From Mycobacterium saskatchewanense (lineage in GTDB: Bacteria; Actinomycetota; Actinomycetes; Mycobacteriales; Mycobacteriaceae), in contig NZ_AP022573.1 of assembly GCF_010729105.1 (NCBI RefSeq), forward strand, positions 1,550,001 to 1,614,000: a stretch of DNA of 64,000 nt. The letters are read 5' to 3'. Below the pieces are notes generated by a model. It was not told the origin of the DNA, searched no databases, and saw only the letters and a program-made list of their open reading frames with translations. Each line of letters begins with the position of its first letter. The first letter of the stretch is position 1. This document shows positions 35,448 through 44,921 of the stretch, one piece after another. Both the position numbers and the translations under genes were made by a program.

Positions 35448-37094
35448 ATGAGCGATCCCCACGCGCCGAAGATCCCGGCGGCGCTGTCGTCGCCGAGTCT
35501 GAACCGTGGGGTCGGCTTCACGCACGAGCAGCGGCGGCAGCTGGGGCTGACCGGCCGGCTGCCGTCGGCGGTGCTCACCCTCGACGAACAGGCCGACCGC
35601 GTGTGGCGCCAATTGCAGAGCCTGGCAACCGATCTGGGCCGCAACCTACTCCTGGAGCAGCTGCACTACCGCCACGAGCTGCTGTATTACAAGGTGCTGG
35701 AAGACCACCTCCCCGAGCTGATGCCGGTCGTCTACACCCCCACCGTCGGGGAGGCCATCCAGCGGTTCTCCGACGAATACCGCGGCCAGCGGGGACTGTT
35801 CCTCAGCATCGACGAGCCCGACGAGATCGAGGACGCGTTCGCGACGTTCGGGCTGGCGCCCGACGACGTGGACCTGATCGTGTGCACCGACGCCGAGGCG
35901 ATCCTGGGCATCGGCGACTGGGGCGTCGGTGGAATCCAGATCGCCGTGGGCAAGCTGGCGCTCTACACCGCGGGCGGCGGCATCGACCCGCGCCGCTGCA
36001 TCGCGGTGTCGCTCGATGTCGGAACCGACAACGAACAGCTGCTGCAGGACCCGTTCTATCTGGGCAACCGCCATGCCCGGCGCCGCGGCGCCGACTACGA
36101 CGAGTTCGTGGACCGCTACATCGAGACGGCGCACCGGCTGTTCCCGCGCGCGATCCTGCATTTCGAGGACTTCGGGCCGCTCAACGCGCGGAAGATCCTG
36201 CAGACCTACGGCGACCGCTACTGCGTGTTCAACGATGACATCCAGGGCACCGGCGCGGTGGTGGTCGCGGCGGTGTACGGCGGATGCCACGTGACCGGAG
36301 TCCCCCTGCGCGAGCAGACGACGGTCGTGTTCGGGGCCGGGACCGCCGGCATCGGGGTGGCAGATCAGATCCGTGACGCGATGGTCGCCGACGGCGCCAG
36401 CTACGAACAGGCCACGTCGCAGATTTGGCCGATCGACAAGCAGGGTCTGCTCTTCGACGACATGGACGACCTGCGCGACTTCCAGGTGCCGTATGCCAAG
36501 AACCGCCAGAAACTGGGCGTCGCCGCCGACCAGCGGGTCGGCCTGGTCGACACGATCAAGCTGGCCTCGCCCACGATCCTGCTCGGCTGCTCCACGGTGT
36601 TCGGGGCATTCACCGAGAAGGTGATCGAGGCGATGACGGCGTCGTGCGAGCGGCCGATGATCTTCCCGCTGTCCAATCCCACCTCGCGCATGGAGGCCAT
36701 GCCGGGTGACGTGCTGGAGTGGTCGAAGGGGGCGGCGCTGCTCACCACCGGCACCCCCGTCGCGCCCATCGACTACGACGGCACCACCTATACCATCGGC
36801 CAGGCCAACAACGTGCTGGTGTTCCCCGGGATCGGGCTGGGCATCATCGTGGCCGGGGCCAGGCTGATGACCAAGGGGATGCTGCAGGCCGCCGCCAAAG
36901 CCGTTGTGCTGCAGGCCAGCCCGAAGAACCCCGGGGACTCCTTGCTGCCCGACGTGCAGAACCTGCAGGGCATCTCCACAGCGGTCGCCGAGGCCGTCTA
37001 TCACGCCGCCGTCGACGACGGGGTGGCCACCAAGACCCACGACGACGTTCGGCAGGCAGTGCTCGACACCATGTGGCGGCCGGTGTACGACTAG
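35448..37094 (+). CDS. mez: NAD(P)-dependent malic enzyme
   Basis: 548 residues from ATG 35448, with GGAGG seven bases upstream (an in-frame ATG 36 bases earlier lacks this). Large-subunit malic enzyme: PVVYTPTVGEAIQRFSDEYR, the catalytic RGQRGLF region, FEDFGPLNARKILQTYGDRY, FNDDIQGTGAV and the nucleotide-binding VVFGAGTAGIGVAD. Decarboxylates malate to pyruvate. Ortholog of Rv2332. It carries its own start signals and need not be part of the monooxygenase operon. Confidence 0.93.
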   Translation: MSDPHAPKIPAALSSPSLNRGVGFTHEQRRQLGLTGRLPSAVLTLDEQADRVWRQLQSLATDLGRNLLLEQLHYRHELLYYKVLEDHLPELMPVVYTPTVGEAIQRFSDEYRGQRGLFLSIDEPDEIEDAFATFGLAPDDVDLIVCTDAEAILGIGDWGVGGIQIAVGKLALYTAGGGIDPRRCIAVSLDVGTDNEQLLQDPFYLGNRHARRRGADYDEFVDRYIETAHRLFPRAILHFEDFGPLNARKILQTYGDRYCVFNDDIQGTGAVVVAAVYGGCHVTGVPLREQTTVVFGAGTAGIGVADQIRDAMVADGASYEQATSQIWPIDKQGLLFDDMDDLRDFQVPYAKNRQKLGVAADQRVGLVDTIKLASPTILLGCSTVFGAFTEKVIEAMTASCERPMIFPLSNPTSRMEAMPGDVLEWSKGAALLTTGTPVAPIDYDGTTYTIGQANNVLVFPGIGLGIIVAGARLMTKGMLQAAAKAVVLQASPKNPGDSLLPDVQNLQGISTAVAEAVYHAAVDDGVATKTHDDVRQAVLDTMWRPVYD

Positions 37095-37166
37095 GCTTCC
37101 GGCGCGCGGGGTGGCAGGTCGCGGGCCCATGTGTCTGAATGTCTGCCCCCCGTCACCCGCGAGGGA

Positions 37167-37172
37167 TACAAT
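37167..37172 (+). promoter_or_regulatory. -10 box, leaderless promoter of the FAD-TPR fusion gene
   Basis: TACAAT followed by eight bases and ATG 37181. It separates this gene from the malic enzyme transcript. Confidence 0.5.
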
Positions 37173-37180
37173 CCCGTCGC

Positions 37181-39811
37181 ATGCGCGTCGCGATCGTGGG
37201 TGGTGGGGCGGCGGGCGTGCTGGCCGCGGTACATCTCCGCCGCAGCAAGCCCGACGCACAGATCACGCTGATCGACGCTTCCGGTCGTCCCGGCACCGGT
37301 GCGGCGTACGGGACCAGCGACCCGAGCCACCTGTTGAACGTTCCCGCGCAGCGCATGTCCGCGTGGCCGGACGATCCCGACCATTTCTGCCGGTGGCTCG
37401 ACGAACGGGCGGTCACGTCGGCGGAGAGCTTCGCACCGCGTCTCGCGTACGGCCGCTACCTGCAGGAACAGCTCGCGGGCGCCGACGTGCGGATCGAGAC
37501 GGCCGAGGTCGTGAAATTGGTGCCGGGCCCGACTGTGCGCGCGGTGTTGAACGATGGACGTTCGTTGTCGGCCGACGCCGTCGTGCTCGCGACCGGGCGC
37601 CCGGAAGGCGGCATGCCCGACTCATTGGAACGTGCCTTCGCTCCGGTGTTGGCATCGGGCACCCATGGCAAGGTTGTGGTGGATCCATGGGCGCCCGGCG
37701 CACTCGCCGCCCTCGGAGCGAGGCGACCGTCGAACGTCTTGGTGGTCGGTTCGGGGCTCACCGGGGTTGATGTCGCACTGCATCTCATAGCGCGCGGCGC
37801 CACCGTCACATTGCTGTCCCGGCACGGCGAACTCCCGCGTCGATTCCGCGCTACCGGTGCGCCCGCACAGTTACCCAACATCGATGCACTCGGTCCCGAG
37901 GCTTCACTCGAGCAGTTGCGGACGGCGCTCGCCGCCGACCTGGCGTACGCCCGTCAATCGGGTTGTGACTGGCGGCAAGTGATCGACGCGGTGCGACCGC
38001 GGACGGCGCGGCTGTGGCGCGCGTTGGGATGGGAGGACCAGCGCCGATTCCTGCGGGAGGACCTACGGCAGTGGGAAGTTCGCCGCCACCGGATGCCGCC
38101 TACGATCGCGGACGCCGTCTATGCCGCGATCGACAACGGCCAACTGGTCGTCGAGGCGGGCGAGGTCGCCGATGTGTCGTTGCGCGGCAACGCCGTTGAG
38201 CTTGTGGTGACAACGGGCGAGCGATCGATCCGTCGACGCGGTGACGCGGTTGTCGTCGCGACCGGCACTACGTGGGATCGGCGGTCCTTACAACGCTCGC
38301 CGCTCTGGACGAACCTCCTGGCCACGGATATCGCGTCGATGCACCCGTCCGGCATAGGCGTACGACTCGATGCGGACGGCTACTTGATCGACGCGGCCGG
38401 GGCGACGGTCCCGGGCATCGTGTGTATCGGCTCAATCCGCCAGGGTGAGCTGTGGGAAACCACCGCGATTCCCGAGATCCGTGCCCAGGCGGCCGCCGTC
38501 GCGGAGCTCGTCGCCGACGACACGCTGGGCCGTCCCGTCTCGGCGCCCAGCCTCATCGTGGCCGCGCCGGAACTGCGTGGCGCGGCGGCGTCATACGCCG
38601 AGGGGGTGCGTCGTCTGCTGGCCGTCCAGGACGGCGCGTCCCTAGCCTTCGCTGCCGCGGTCGCAACAGATCCGCACCACGCGCGCGCGCACGTCGCGCT
38701 CGCGATGATCGCCACGGAGCGACCCGACCGTGCGGGCGGCCCCGACGCGGTCACCGGCCACCTTGCTCGGGCGCGCGCGGCGCTTGCGCATGGCAGCGAC
38801 GAAGACAGAAGCCACGTCGAGGCCATCGCCACGTGGTGCGAAAAGGGAAACGCGGCAGGCACCGACGCGCTGATTGACCACTTGGAACGCGTACCCGACG
38901 ACGCGGTCGCATTGCTTGTGCTCGCGCCGTCGATCGCGTTCGCGGGGGCCGGGGACGCGTTGCCGGACGCCTGGCGGTACGTCGAGCAATTCACCAGCGT
39001 GCACGGCGAGGCGCCCTGGTACCTCGGCTTGCGCGCCTACGGCCGAACGGAACAGGGCCTCTGGTACGACGCGGCCGACCTGGCTGACGCGGCGCTCGAG
39101 CTCGATCCGGGAAACGGCAACGCGGCGCATGCGCTGTCACACGTGCACTACGAGACCGACGCGCATGGGGCCGGGCTGAAATGGCTGGTGGACTGGATCG
39201 CCGGCGCCGGCAGCACTCAGCGGTACCTCCCGCACTTTCAGTGGCACGCCGCCCTGCACGAACTCGCCTTGGGAGACGCGGCCTCCGCTGCGCGTCGGTA
39301 CGCCGCGTGTCTCGCACCGCCCCACTCGAAAGACGTGCGCTGTCTTGTCGACGCCGGTTCGCTCGCGTGGCGGGCGCGTCTGCATCCGGACTGGATCACC
39401 CCACCCGACCCGATGCAAGTGATCGCCGAGGTCGGCTCTCTGGCGTACGCGCCGCAAACGCCGTTCATCGCGTTCCACGCGCTACTCGTGCTGGCCGCTG
39501 CGAATGACCCGGCCGCGATCCGCGCGATCAACGTCCCGGGCGCAACCGACGAGCAGGCAACCACGCTGCGTCTCGTCGGTGAAGGTCTCATTGCCCTGAC
39601 GGAGGGCCGGCCGCGACACGCGCTCGACTATCTCCTCGAATCGCTTGCCGGGCTTCCGTCCATCGGCGGGAGTCGTGTGCAACAAGAGGTGGTGCTCGAG
39701 TCGGCGTTGGCCGCGATGCTCCAGCTCGGTGCGCCGGGCCAAGCCGCGCGCCTCCTGTCGCGACATCGCGGGATGCGTGGCCCGCAAGTGACACGCGGCA
39801 CCGTCAACTGA
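37181..39811 (+). CDS. Fusion of FAD/NAD(P)-binding oxidoreductase and TTC38-like TPR domain
   Basis: 876 residues. Residues 1-~455 are a flavin-dependent oxidoreductase of the FAD-NAD(P)-binding type: dinucleotide motifs VAIVGGGAAGVLAAVHL at the N-terminus and VLVVGSGLTGVDVALHL near 185, with PGTGAAYGTSDPSHLLNVPA and closing strand PGIVCIGSIRQGELWETTAI. Residues ~490-860 match the tetratricopeptide repeat protein 38 family (ALELDPGNGNAAHALSHVHY, HFQWHAALHELALGDAASAA). Both halves are usually separate proteins. Substrate unknown; a hydroxylase or oxidase with a protein- or metabolite-docking module is conceivable. Leaderless -10 box at 37167. Confidence 0.75.
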   Translation: MRVAIVGGGAAGVLAAVHLRRSKPDAQITLIDASGRPGTGAAYGTSDPSHLLNVPAQRMSAWPDDPDHFCRWLDERAVTSAESFAPRLAYGRYLQEQLAGADVRIETAEVVKLVPGPTVRAVLNDGRSLSADAVVLATGRPEGGMPDSLERAFAPVLASGTHGKVVVDPWAPGALAALGARRPSNVLVVGSGLTGVDVALHLIARGATVTLLSRHGELPRRFRATGAPAQLPNIDALGPEASLEQLRTALAADLAYARQSGCDWRQVIDAVRPRTARLWRALGWEDQRRFLREDLRQWEVRRHRMPPTIADAVYAAIDNGQLVVEAGEVADVSLRGNAVELVVTTGERSIRRRGDAVVVATGTTWDRRSLQRSPLWTNLLATDIASMHPSGIGVRLDADGYLIDAAGATVPGIVCIGSIRQGELWETTAIPEIRAQAAAVAELVADDTLGRPVSAPSLIVAAPELRGAAASYAEGVRRLLAVQDGASLAFAAAVATDPHHARAHVALAMIATERPDRAGGPDAVTGHLARARAALAHGSDEDRSHVEAIATWCEKGNAAGTDALIDHLERVPDDAVALLVLAPSIAFAGAGDALPDAWRYVEQFTSVHGEAPWYLGLRAYGRTEQGLWYDAADLADAALELDPGNGNAAHALSHVHYETDAHGAGLKWLVDWIAGAGSTQRYLPHFQWHAALHELALGDAASAARRYAACLAPPHSKDVRCLVDAGSLAWRARLHPDWITPPDPMQVIAEVGSLAYAPQTPFIAFHALLVLAAANDPAAIRAINVPGATDEQATTLRLVGEGLIALTEGRPRHALDYLLESLAGLPSIGGSRVQQEVVLESALAAMLQLGAPGQAARLLSRHRGMRGPQVTRGTVN

Positions 39812-39832
39812 TCGCTGCGGGCTAATTTTTGG

Positions 39833-40390
39833 GCGTTCCGGGCGGACCGCATCGTGTCGACGGCGGTCGAACGGTTCGGCCGGGTGGACTCGCCGATCAA
39901 CAACGCTGATCAACAACGCCGGCGTCTTCATCTCCAAGCCGTTCACCGAATACACCGCGCAGGATTTCGAGTTCGCAACCGCGGTGAACGCGGCCGGGTT
40001 CTTCTACATCACGCAGCGCGCGATCGCCAGGATGCTGGCCCGGGGCGGCGGCGGCCACGTCGTCAACGTGACGACCACGCTCGTCGAGCGTGCCAGCTCC
40101 CAGATCCCCGCGGGACTGGCCGCCCTCACCAACGGCGGGCTCGCGGCGGTGACACGGTCCCTGGCCATCGAATGCGCAGGTGATGACATCCGCGTCAACG
40201 CCATCGCACCCGGAAAATCGCCACCCCGATGCACGCCGACGACACCTCGGCCGCGCTGGCCGCCATGCATCCGCTGGGCGGGAGGGGCACCATCGCCGGC
40301 ATCGTGGAGGGAATCCGGTATCTGGAGGCGGCGACGTTCGTCACCGGGGAGACGCTGCACGTCGACGGCGGCCAGAGCGCCGGACGCTGA
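39833..40390 (+). pseudogene. Short-chain dehydrogenase remnant
   Basis: The sequence begins inside the gene (FRADRIVSTAVERFGRVD); the N-terminal glycine motif of the Rossmann fold is missing. GATCAACAACGC at 39895-39906 is repeated at 39908-39919 (13-base duplication), which shifts the frame in INNAG. The next frame carries VFISKPFTEYTAQDFEF and the region around LAALTNGGLAAVTRSLAIEC; the usual YxxxK Tyr and Lys are not evident there. A single missing A near 40209-40213 shifts it again before ATPMHADDTS, ending with HVDGGQSAGR. Not functional. Confidence 0.8.
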
Positions 40391-40400
40391 ACAGTACTTG

Positions 40401-40473
40401 CTCCCCCGCCTGGACTCGAACCAGGAACCTATCGGTTAACAGCCGAACGCTCTGCCAATTGAGCTACAGGGGA
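40401..40473 (-). tRNA. tRNA-Asn (GTT)
   Basis: 73 bases, 5' end at 40473. Acceptor stem TCCCCTG with CGGGGGA, D-loop region AGCTCAATTGGCAGAG, anticodon loop CTGTTAA giving anticodon GTT, T-arm CCTGGTTCGAGTCCAGG. CCA is not encoded. It abuts the SDR remnant (10 bases), a common site for insertions. Confidence 0.95.
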
Positions 40474-40620
40474 TGAACCCGATCGCGGGACGACTCTAGC
40501 GTACTGGCATATCCGAACCCAAGTAGGGACCAGGACCTTCCGCCCAGCTAGAGGCGGCGGGCGAGCGCACACCCCGCGGCGTGAGGCAGGATGGAGCCAT
40601 CGAACGTCGGGAGGAACGCT

Positions 40621-40899
40621 TTGATCCGGTATGTCGTGGTGCTTGGACTGGGGTACGTGCTGGGCTCGAAGGCCGGGCGGCGCCGCTACGAGCAGATCGC
40701 CGGCACCTATCGGGCGCTGACCAGCAGTCCCGTGGCCAAGTCGATCCTCGAGGGGGGCCGCCGCAAGATCGCCAACCGCATCTCGCCCGACGCGGGGTTC
40801 GTGACGGTCGCCGAGATCGACGACCGGACGGCGGTCATGGACCGCAACGGGGAGCGGGCCGCCGAGCCGGCGCTCACGCCGTCAGATCGTCGCCGCTAG
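40621..40899 (+). CDS. Conserved small mycobacterial protein (Rv2342-like)
   Basis: 92 residues if it starts at TTG 40621, which follows GGGAGGAA; an ATG in frame at 40591 is less likely. N-terminus IRYVVVLGLGYVLGSKAGRR is hydrophobic then basic, and RRRYEQIAGTYRALTSSPVA continues the pattern of the protein found next to dnaG in mycobacteria. Possibly membrane-associated. Function unknown. Its end overlaps the convergent dnaG by 26 bases. Confidence 0.75.
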   Translation: MIRYVVVLGLGYVLGSKAGRRRYEQIAGTYRALTSSPVAKSILEGGRRKIANRISPDAGFVTVAEIDDRTAVMDRNGERAAEPALTPSDRRR

Positions 40900-42829
40900 C
40901 CTGCTCGAGCAGGCTGCGCCGGTAGGCCTCCATGGCGACCAGGTCGCCGAACAGCGCGTGATACTCGTCGCCCTGCTCGATCGGCGACATCCGCTGCAGC
41001 TTTGACTTCACCTCGGCGATCTGCCGACCCATCCAGACCTCCTGCAGCCGGGCCAGGACGCCGCCGATGTAGCGCGGCAGCTTCTCGTCCTCGACGGCGA
41101 CGGCCTCGACCCCGAGCTCGCTGATCAGGCCCGCCGTCAGGTCCGACCCGGCGCTCTGGCGGACCGCATCGATCCACTCCGCCCCGGTGACACCGGTCGA
41201 CGTCCCGCCGGCCGCCTCGATGGCCACCCGGACCGCCGCGTAGCCGGGGTGCGTGAAGCTCTCGACGGTGAGCGTGTCGAACACCGGGCCGGCGAAGGCC
41301 GGGTACTGCAGCGCCGACTTGAGCGCCTCCCGCTGCGGCCACAGGGTCGGGTCGCGCGGGTCGGGGCGGGTGGCGGCGGCATTCGCCGGGGACCCGCCGC
41401 GGCGCTGTGGTGCGGGACGGCGGGATGCGGTGCCTCCCGCGCCGTTCCTCGCGGGGGCCTTGGCATGCTCCCGCGCCCTGTCGATGACCTGCGCGACGTC
41501 GTCCCAGCCGACCCAGCCGGCGAGCTGGCGCGCGTACTCGTCGCGCAGGGTGGGGTCCTTGATCTGCCCCACCATCGGGACGCAGCGGCGCAGCGCGGCG
41601 ACCCGGCCCTCGGCGCTGTCCAGGTCGAGCTCGGCCAGCGCGGTGCGAATCGCGAACTCGAACAACGGGGTTCGCCGCGCCACCAGGTCGCGCAGCGCGC
41701 CGTCGCCCGACTTCAGCCGCAGGTCACAGGGGTCCATGCCGTCCGGAGCCACCGCGACGAACGACTGACCGGCCAGGTGCTGTTCGCCGCCGAACGCCTT
41801 GAGCGCGGCGGCGCGGCCGGCCGCGTCGCCGTCGAACACGTAGATCAGTTCGCCGCGGAAGAAGCTGTCGTCCATCATCAGCCGCCGCAGCATCGCCAGG
41901 TGCTCATCACCGAAGGCGGTGCCGCAGGACGCCACCGCGGTGGTGACCCCGGCCAGGTGCATCGCCATCACGTCGGTGTAGCCCTCGACGACGACGGCCT
42001 GGTGGCCTTTGGCGATGTCGCGCTTGGCCAGGTCGATGCCGAACAGCACCGACGACTTCTTGTACAGCAGGGTTTCGGGGGTGTTGATGTACTTGGCTTC
42101 CATCGGGTCGTCGTCGAACAGCCGCCGCGCCCCGAAACCGATCACCTCGCCGGCCGACGACCGGATCGGCCACAGCAGCCGCCGGTGGAACCGGTCCATG
42201 GGGCCGCGGCGGCCTTCGCGGGACAGGCCGGCGGCCTCCAGCTCCTTGAACTCGAAACCCTTGCGCTGCAGATGTTTTGTCAGGGAGTCCCAGCCCGACG
42301 GCGCGAACCCGCAGCCGAACTGGCGGGCGGCCTCGGCGTCGAAGTTGCGCTCGGTCAGGTAGTGGCGCGCCGGCGCCGCCTCGGCCGATTCCAGTGCCGC
42401 GGCATAGAACTCCGCCGCGGCCGCGTTGGCAGCGACGAGCCTGCTGCGGCTCCCGCGGTCGCGCTGCACGCTGGTGCCCGGGCCGGTGTAGCTGATGGTG
42501 TGGCCGACGCGGTCGGCGAGCAGCTCGACCGCCTCGACAAAGCTGACGTGCTCGATCTTCTGCAGGAACGCATAGACGTCGCCGCCTTCGCCGCAGCCGA
42601 AGCAATGGAAGTGCCCGTGGTTCGGGCGGACGTGAAACGACGGTGACTTCTCGTCGTGGAAGGGGCAGAGGCCCTTGAGCGAGTCTGCGCCGGCGCGTCG
42701 CAGCTGGACGTAGTCGCCGACCACTTCCTCGATGCGGACCTGCTCGCGGATGGCGGCGATGTCGCGATCGGGAATCCGGCCCCGGCCGCCAGAACGGCCG
42801 GCATCCCGTGCACCCGCCGGACTCGACAT
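40874..42829 (-). CDS. dnaG: DNA primase
   Basis: 651 residues. N-terminal zinc finger (CPFHDEKSPSFHV...CFGCGEGGD), the primase catalytic core with GFGARRLFDDDPMEAKYINT, the TOPRIM block VVVEGYTDVMAMHLAG and YVFDGDAAGRAAALKAF, and a C-terminal helicase-binding region. Synthesises RNA primers in replication. Rv2343c ortholog. ATG 42829 is preceded at six bases by TAGACT. Confidence 0.97.
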   Translation of the reverse strand: MSSPAGARDAGRSGGRGRIPDRDIAAIREQVRIEEVVGDYVQLRRAGADSLKGLCPFHDEKSPSFHVRPNHGHFHCFGCGEGGDVYAFLQKIEHVSFVEAVELLADRVGHTISYTGPGTSVQRDRGSRSRLVAANAAAAEFYAAALESAEAAPARHYLTERNFDAEAARQFGCGFAPSGWDSLTKHLQRKGFEFKELEAAGLSREGRRGPMDRFHRRLLWPIRSSAGEVIGFGARRLFDDDPMEAKYINTPETLLYKKSSVLFGIDLAKRDIAKGHQAVVVEGYTDVMAMHLAGVTTAVASCGTAFGDEHLAMLRRLMMDDSFFRGELIYVFDGDAAGRAAALKAFGGEQHLAGQSFVAVAPDGMDPCDLRLKSGDGALRDLVARRTPLFEFAIRTALAELDLDSAEGRVAALRRCVPMVGQIKDPTLRDEYARQLAGWVGWDDVAQVIDRAREHAKAPARNGAGGTASRRPAPQRRGGSPANAAATRPDPRDPTLWPQREALKSALQYPAFAGPVFDTLTVESFTHPGYAAVRVAIEAAGGTSTGVTGAEWIDAVRQSAGSDLTAGLISELGVEAVAVEDEKLPRYIGGVLARLQEVWMGRQIAEVKSKLQRMSPIEQGDEYHALFGDLVAMEAYRRSLLEQASGDDLTA

Positions 42830-42835
42830 CGGCTC

Positions 42836-42841
42836 AGTCTA
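42836..42841 (-). promoter_or_regulatory. -10 box of dnaG
   Basis: TAGACT on the minus strand, six bases before ATG 42829; supports a leaderless dnaG transcript independent of dgt. Confidence 0.5.
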
Positions 42842-42856
42842 GATCGCGTCGAGCGG

Positions 42857-43474
42857 CTAGCCGGTGCCGATGACGCCGCACGCGACCCGTTCCATTGCGG
42901 CTTCGGTGTTTTCGGAGCCATGCAGCATCAACGCCGTCTTGCTGCCCGCCAGCAGCTCATCCCGGGTGAACGCGTCGGTGGTGGTGACCAGGTAAGCCGA
43001 CCCGTCCTGGCGCACCTCGAGTGCGGTCAGGTCGCCGCTCTCCGGCATGCCGGTGTGACCGGGCGCCTGGTAGTGACCGCCGGCCGACAGGAAGTTGCCG
43101 GGCGGACCACCGTTGGGCGCGACCGAGTTGGGCTCGCACTTGCCGATCTGGTGAACGTGCAGGCCGTGGAAACCGGGTGCCAGGATCCCGGCGGCGACCG
43201 TCTTGACCGTGACGGTGACGTACCCGCCGGTGAAATCGAAGGTCGCCGTGGCGACGTCGCGGCCGTCGGGCGCCTTCAGCTGCGCGGACAGCGATCCGCC
43301 GGCGGGCGCCGGGCTCGAGGGTGCTTCCGACGACGCCGGCGTAGCGCTCTTCACCGAGGGCGTGGTGCCCGGCTGGGTGCTGGCGTGCTGCGGTGAGCTG
43401 CAGGCGGTCATGGCAACGACGGGAAGCCCCGCCGCGAGGGTGGCCATTCTTCCGAAGCCGCTGAAGTTCATCAT
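42857..43474 (-). CDS. Cu/Zn superoxide dismutase-like lipoprotein, short form
   Basis: 205 residues from ATG 43474 (leaderless box upstream). Lipobox MTAC places it outside the membrane. Copper ligands are present: [10 protein letters not shown], the bridging His in AGGHY and His in LMLHG; the active-site Arg is in [10 protein letters not shown]. The zinc site looks incomplete: in [12 protein letters not shown] the third His is replaced (Glu at that place), as reported for the zinc-less M. tuberculosis SodC. The loop between LMLHG and the terminal RVACGVIG is ~20 residues shorter than I expect from Rv0432-type SodC. Confidence 0.8.
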   Translation of the reverse strand: MMNFSGFGRMATLAAGLPVVAMTACSSPQHASTQPGTTPSVKSATPASSEAPSSPAPAGGSLSAQLKAPDGRDVATATFDFTGGYVTVTVKTVAAGILAPGFHGLHVHQIGKCEPNSVAPNGGPPGNFLSAGGHYQAPGHTGMPESGDLTALEVRQDGSAYLVTTTDAFTRDELLAGSKTALMLHGSENTEAAMERVACGVIGTG

Positions 43475-43481
43475 GTCGGGC

Positions 43482-43487
43482 AGCCTA
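43482..43487 (-). promoter_or_regulatory. -10 box of the sodC-like gene
   Basis: TAGGCT on the minus strand, seven bases before ATG 43474; decides against the upstream GTG/ATG starts. Confidence 0.5.
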
Positions 43488-43542
43488 TCCCGCGGCCCCG
43501 ACGGCGCATTCACGATGTGATGATTTCGCGGCCGGCCGCCCG

Positions 43543-44832
43543 CTAGGCACCCGCCTCGCGGGTGTCGATGCGCTCCAGTCGGCCCTCGGTGTAGGAGGCG
43601 ATCTGGTCGACGACGGCCCGCAGCCGGCCCCGATCGTCGGCCGCGGCGGTGAACGCCGCGGCAAAGACCGGGTCGAGCGTTCCGGGGGCGCCGGCGTACA
43701 GCGACTCCGCCACCCGGTGGATGCGGTCGCGCTGCCGGGCCTGGGTTTCCTTGTGCCGGGGATCGCTCATGATGAACTGCAGCGCCAGGATCTTCAGCAG
43801 GGCGACCTCGGCACGCACGAGATCCGGCACCTGTAGGTCGGAGCGGTACCGGACGAGCGGACCGGGGCCGGCCGACGCCCGCGTCGTCGCGATGGCGGCC
43901 GAGGCGAACCTGCCCACCAGTTCGCTGGTCAACCGCTTGAGGGCCACCGAGGCCGCCAGCGTGGCATCGTACTTGCCGACGGCGGCCACCACCGGCAATC
44001 CGGACAGCCGCCGGGCCGCCGCCATGAAGTCGTCGGCGCTCACCCGGGAGAATTCGCTCTCCCCCAGCTTGGCCAGCGCGGCGACCTCGTCGTCGTCGGC
44101 GAGCACCCGCAGGTCGATGCGCTGAGAGACCACGCCGTCCTCGACGTCGTGCACCGAATAGGCCACGTCGTCCGCCCAGTCCATCACCTGCGCCTCCAGG
44201 CAGACCCGCTCCGCGGGCGCGGCGCGGCGGACCCAGTCCGCCGGTTCGCGGTCCTCATCGTAGAAGCCGAACTTGACCCGCCCGCCGATTTTCCCGTTGT
44301 CCGGGGCCTGCCCGCGGGTCCACGGGTACTTGGTGACCGCGTCCAACGCCGCGCGCGTCAGGTTCAGCCCCACGCTATTGCCCTGGGCATCAAGCACTTT
44401 GGGCTCGAGGCTGGTCAGTATCCGGAAGTTCTGCGCGTTGCCCTCGAAGCCGCCGTGCATGGCCGCGACCTCGTCGAGCGCGCGTTCGCCGTTGTGCCCG
44501 TAGGGCGGGTGCCCGATGTCGTGAGCCAGGCCCGCCAACTCGACCAGGTCGAGGTCACAGCCCAGCCCGCCCGCCATGCCGCGCCCGATCTGGGCCACTT
44601 CCAGGGAGTGCGTCAAGCGGGTGCGGGGGGTGTCACCCTCCCGTGGCCCGACGACCTGCGTCTTGTCGGCCAGCCGGCGCAGCGCCGCGCTGTGCAGAAC
44701 GCGAGCACGGTCGCGCGCGAAGTCCGTGCGGTGCTGACCATCCGTACCGGGCAGGCCCGCAGTCTTCGGCGCTTCGACCACTCGTCGTTCACGGTCGAAG
44801 TCGTCGTAAGGGTCCTGCGGATTCGTACTCAC
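43543..44832 (-). CDS. dgt: Deoxyguanosinetriphosphate triphosphohydrolase (dNTPase, HD domain)
   Basis: 429 residues. HD-domain motifs [32 protein letters not shown] and [16 protein letters not shown]. Cleaves dGTP or other dNTPs to nucleoside and triphosphate, controlling dNTP pools. Rv2344c ortholog by order. GTG start at 44832. Confidence 0.93.
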   Translation of the reverse strand: MSTNPQDPYDDFDRERRVVEAPKTAGLPGTDGQHRTDFARDRARVLHSAALRRLADKTQVVGPREGDTPRTRLTHSLEVAQIGRGMAGGLGCDLDLVELAGLAHDIGHPPYGHNGERALDEVAAMHGGFEGNAQNFRILTSLEPKVLDAQGNSVGLNLTRAALDAVTKYPWTRGQAPDNGKIGGRVKFGFYDEDREPADWVRRAAPAERVCLEAQVMDWADDVAYSVHDVEDGVVSQRIDLRVLADDDEVAALAKLGESEFSRVSADDFMAAARRLSGLPVVAAVGKYDATLAASVALKRLTSELVGRFASAAIATTRASAGPGPLVRYRSDLQVPDLVRAEVALLKILALQFIMSDPRHKETQARQRDRIHRVAESLYAGAPGTLDPVFAAAFTAAADDRGRLRAVVDQIASYTEGRLERIDTREAGA

Positions 44833-44909
44833 CGACGCACAGTCTGCCAGGGAACCGCGGCGGGGTTCGGCTTGTCCTGACGCCGCAGAACGGCGCGCCA
44901 GGACGGGTC

Positions 44910-44915
44910 TAAATT
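44910..44915 (+). promoter_or_regulatory. -10 box of the TPM-domain gene
   Basis: TAAATT, six bases, ATG 44922; leaderless pattern. It lies 78 bases from the divergent dgt start. Confidence 0.5.
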
Positions 44916-44921
44916 GGCCTC

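Noticed and set aside
41249..42646. 465-residue plus-strand frame opposite dnaG
   Set aside because: Shadow frame; dnaG motifs are unambiguous.
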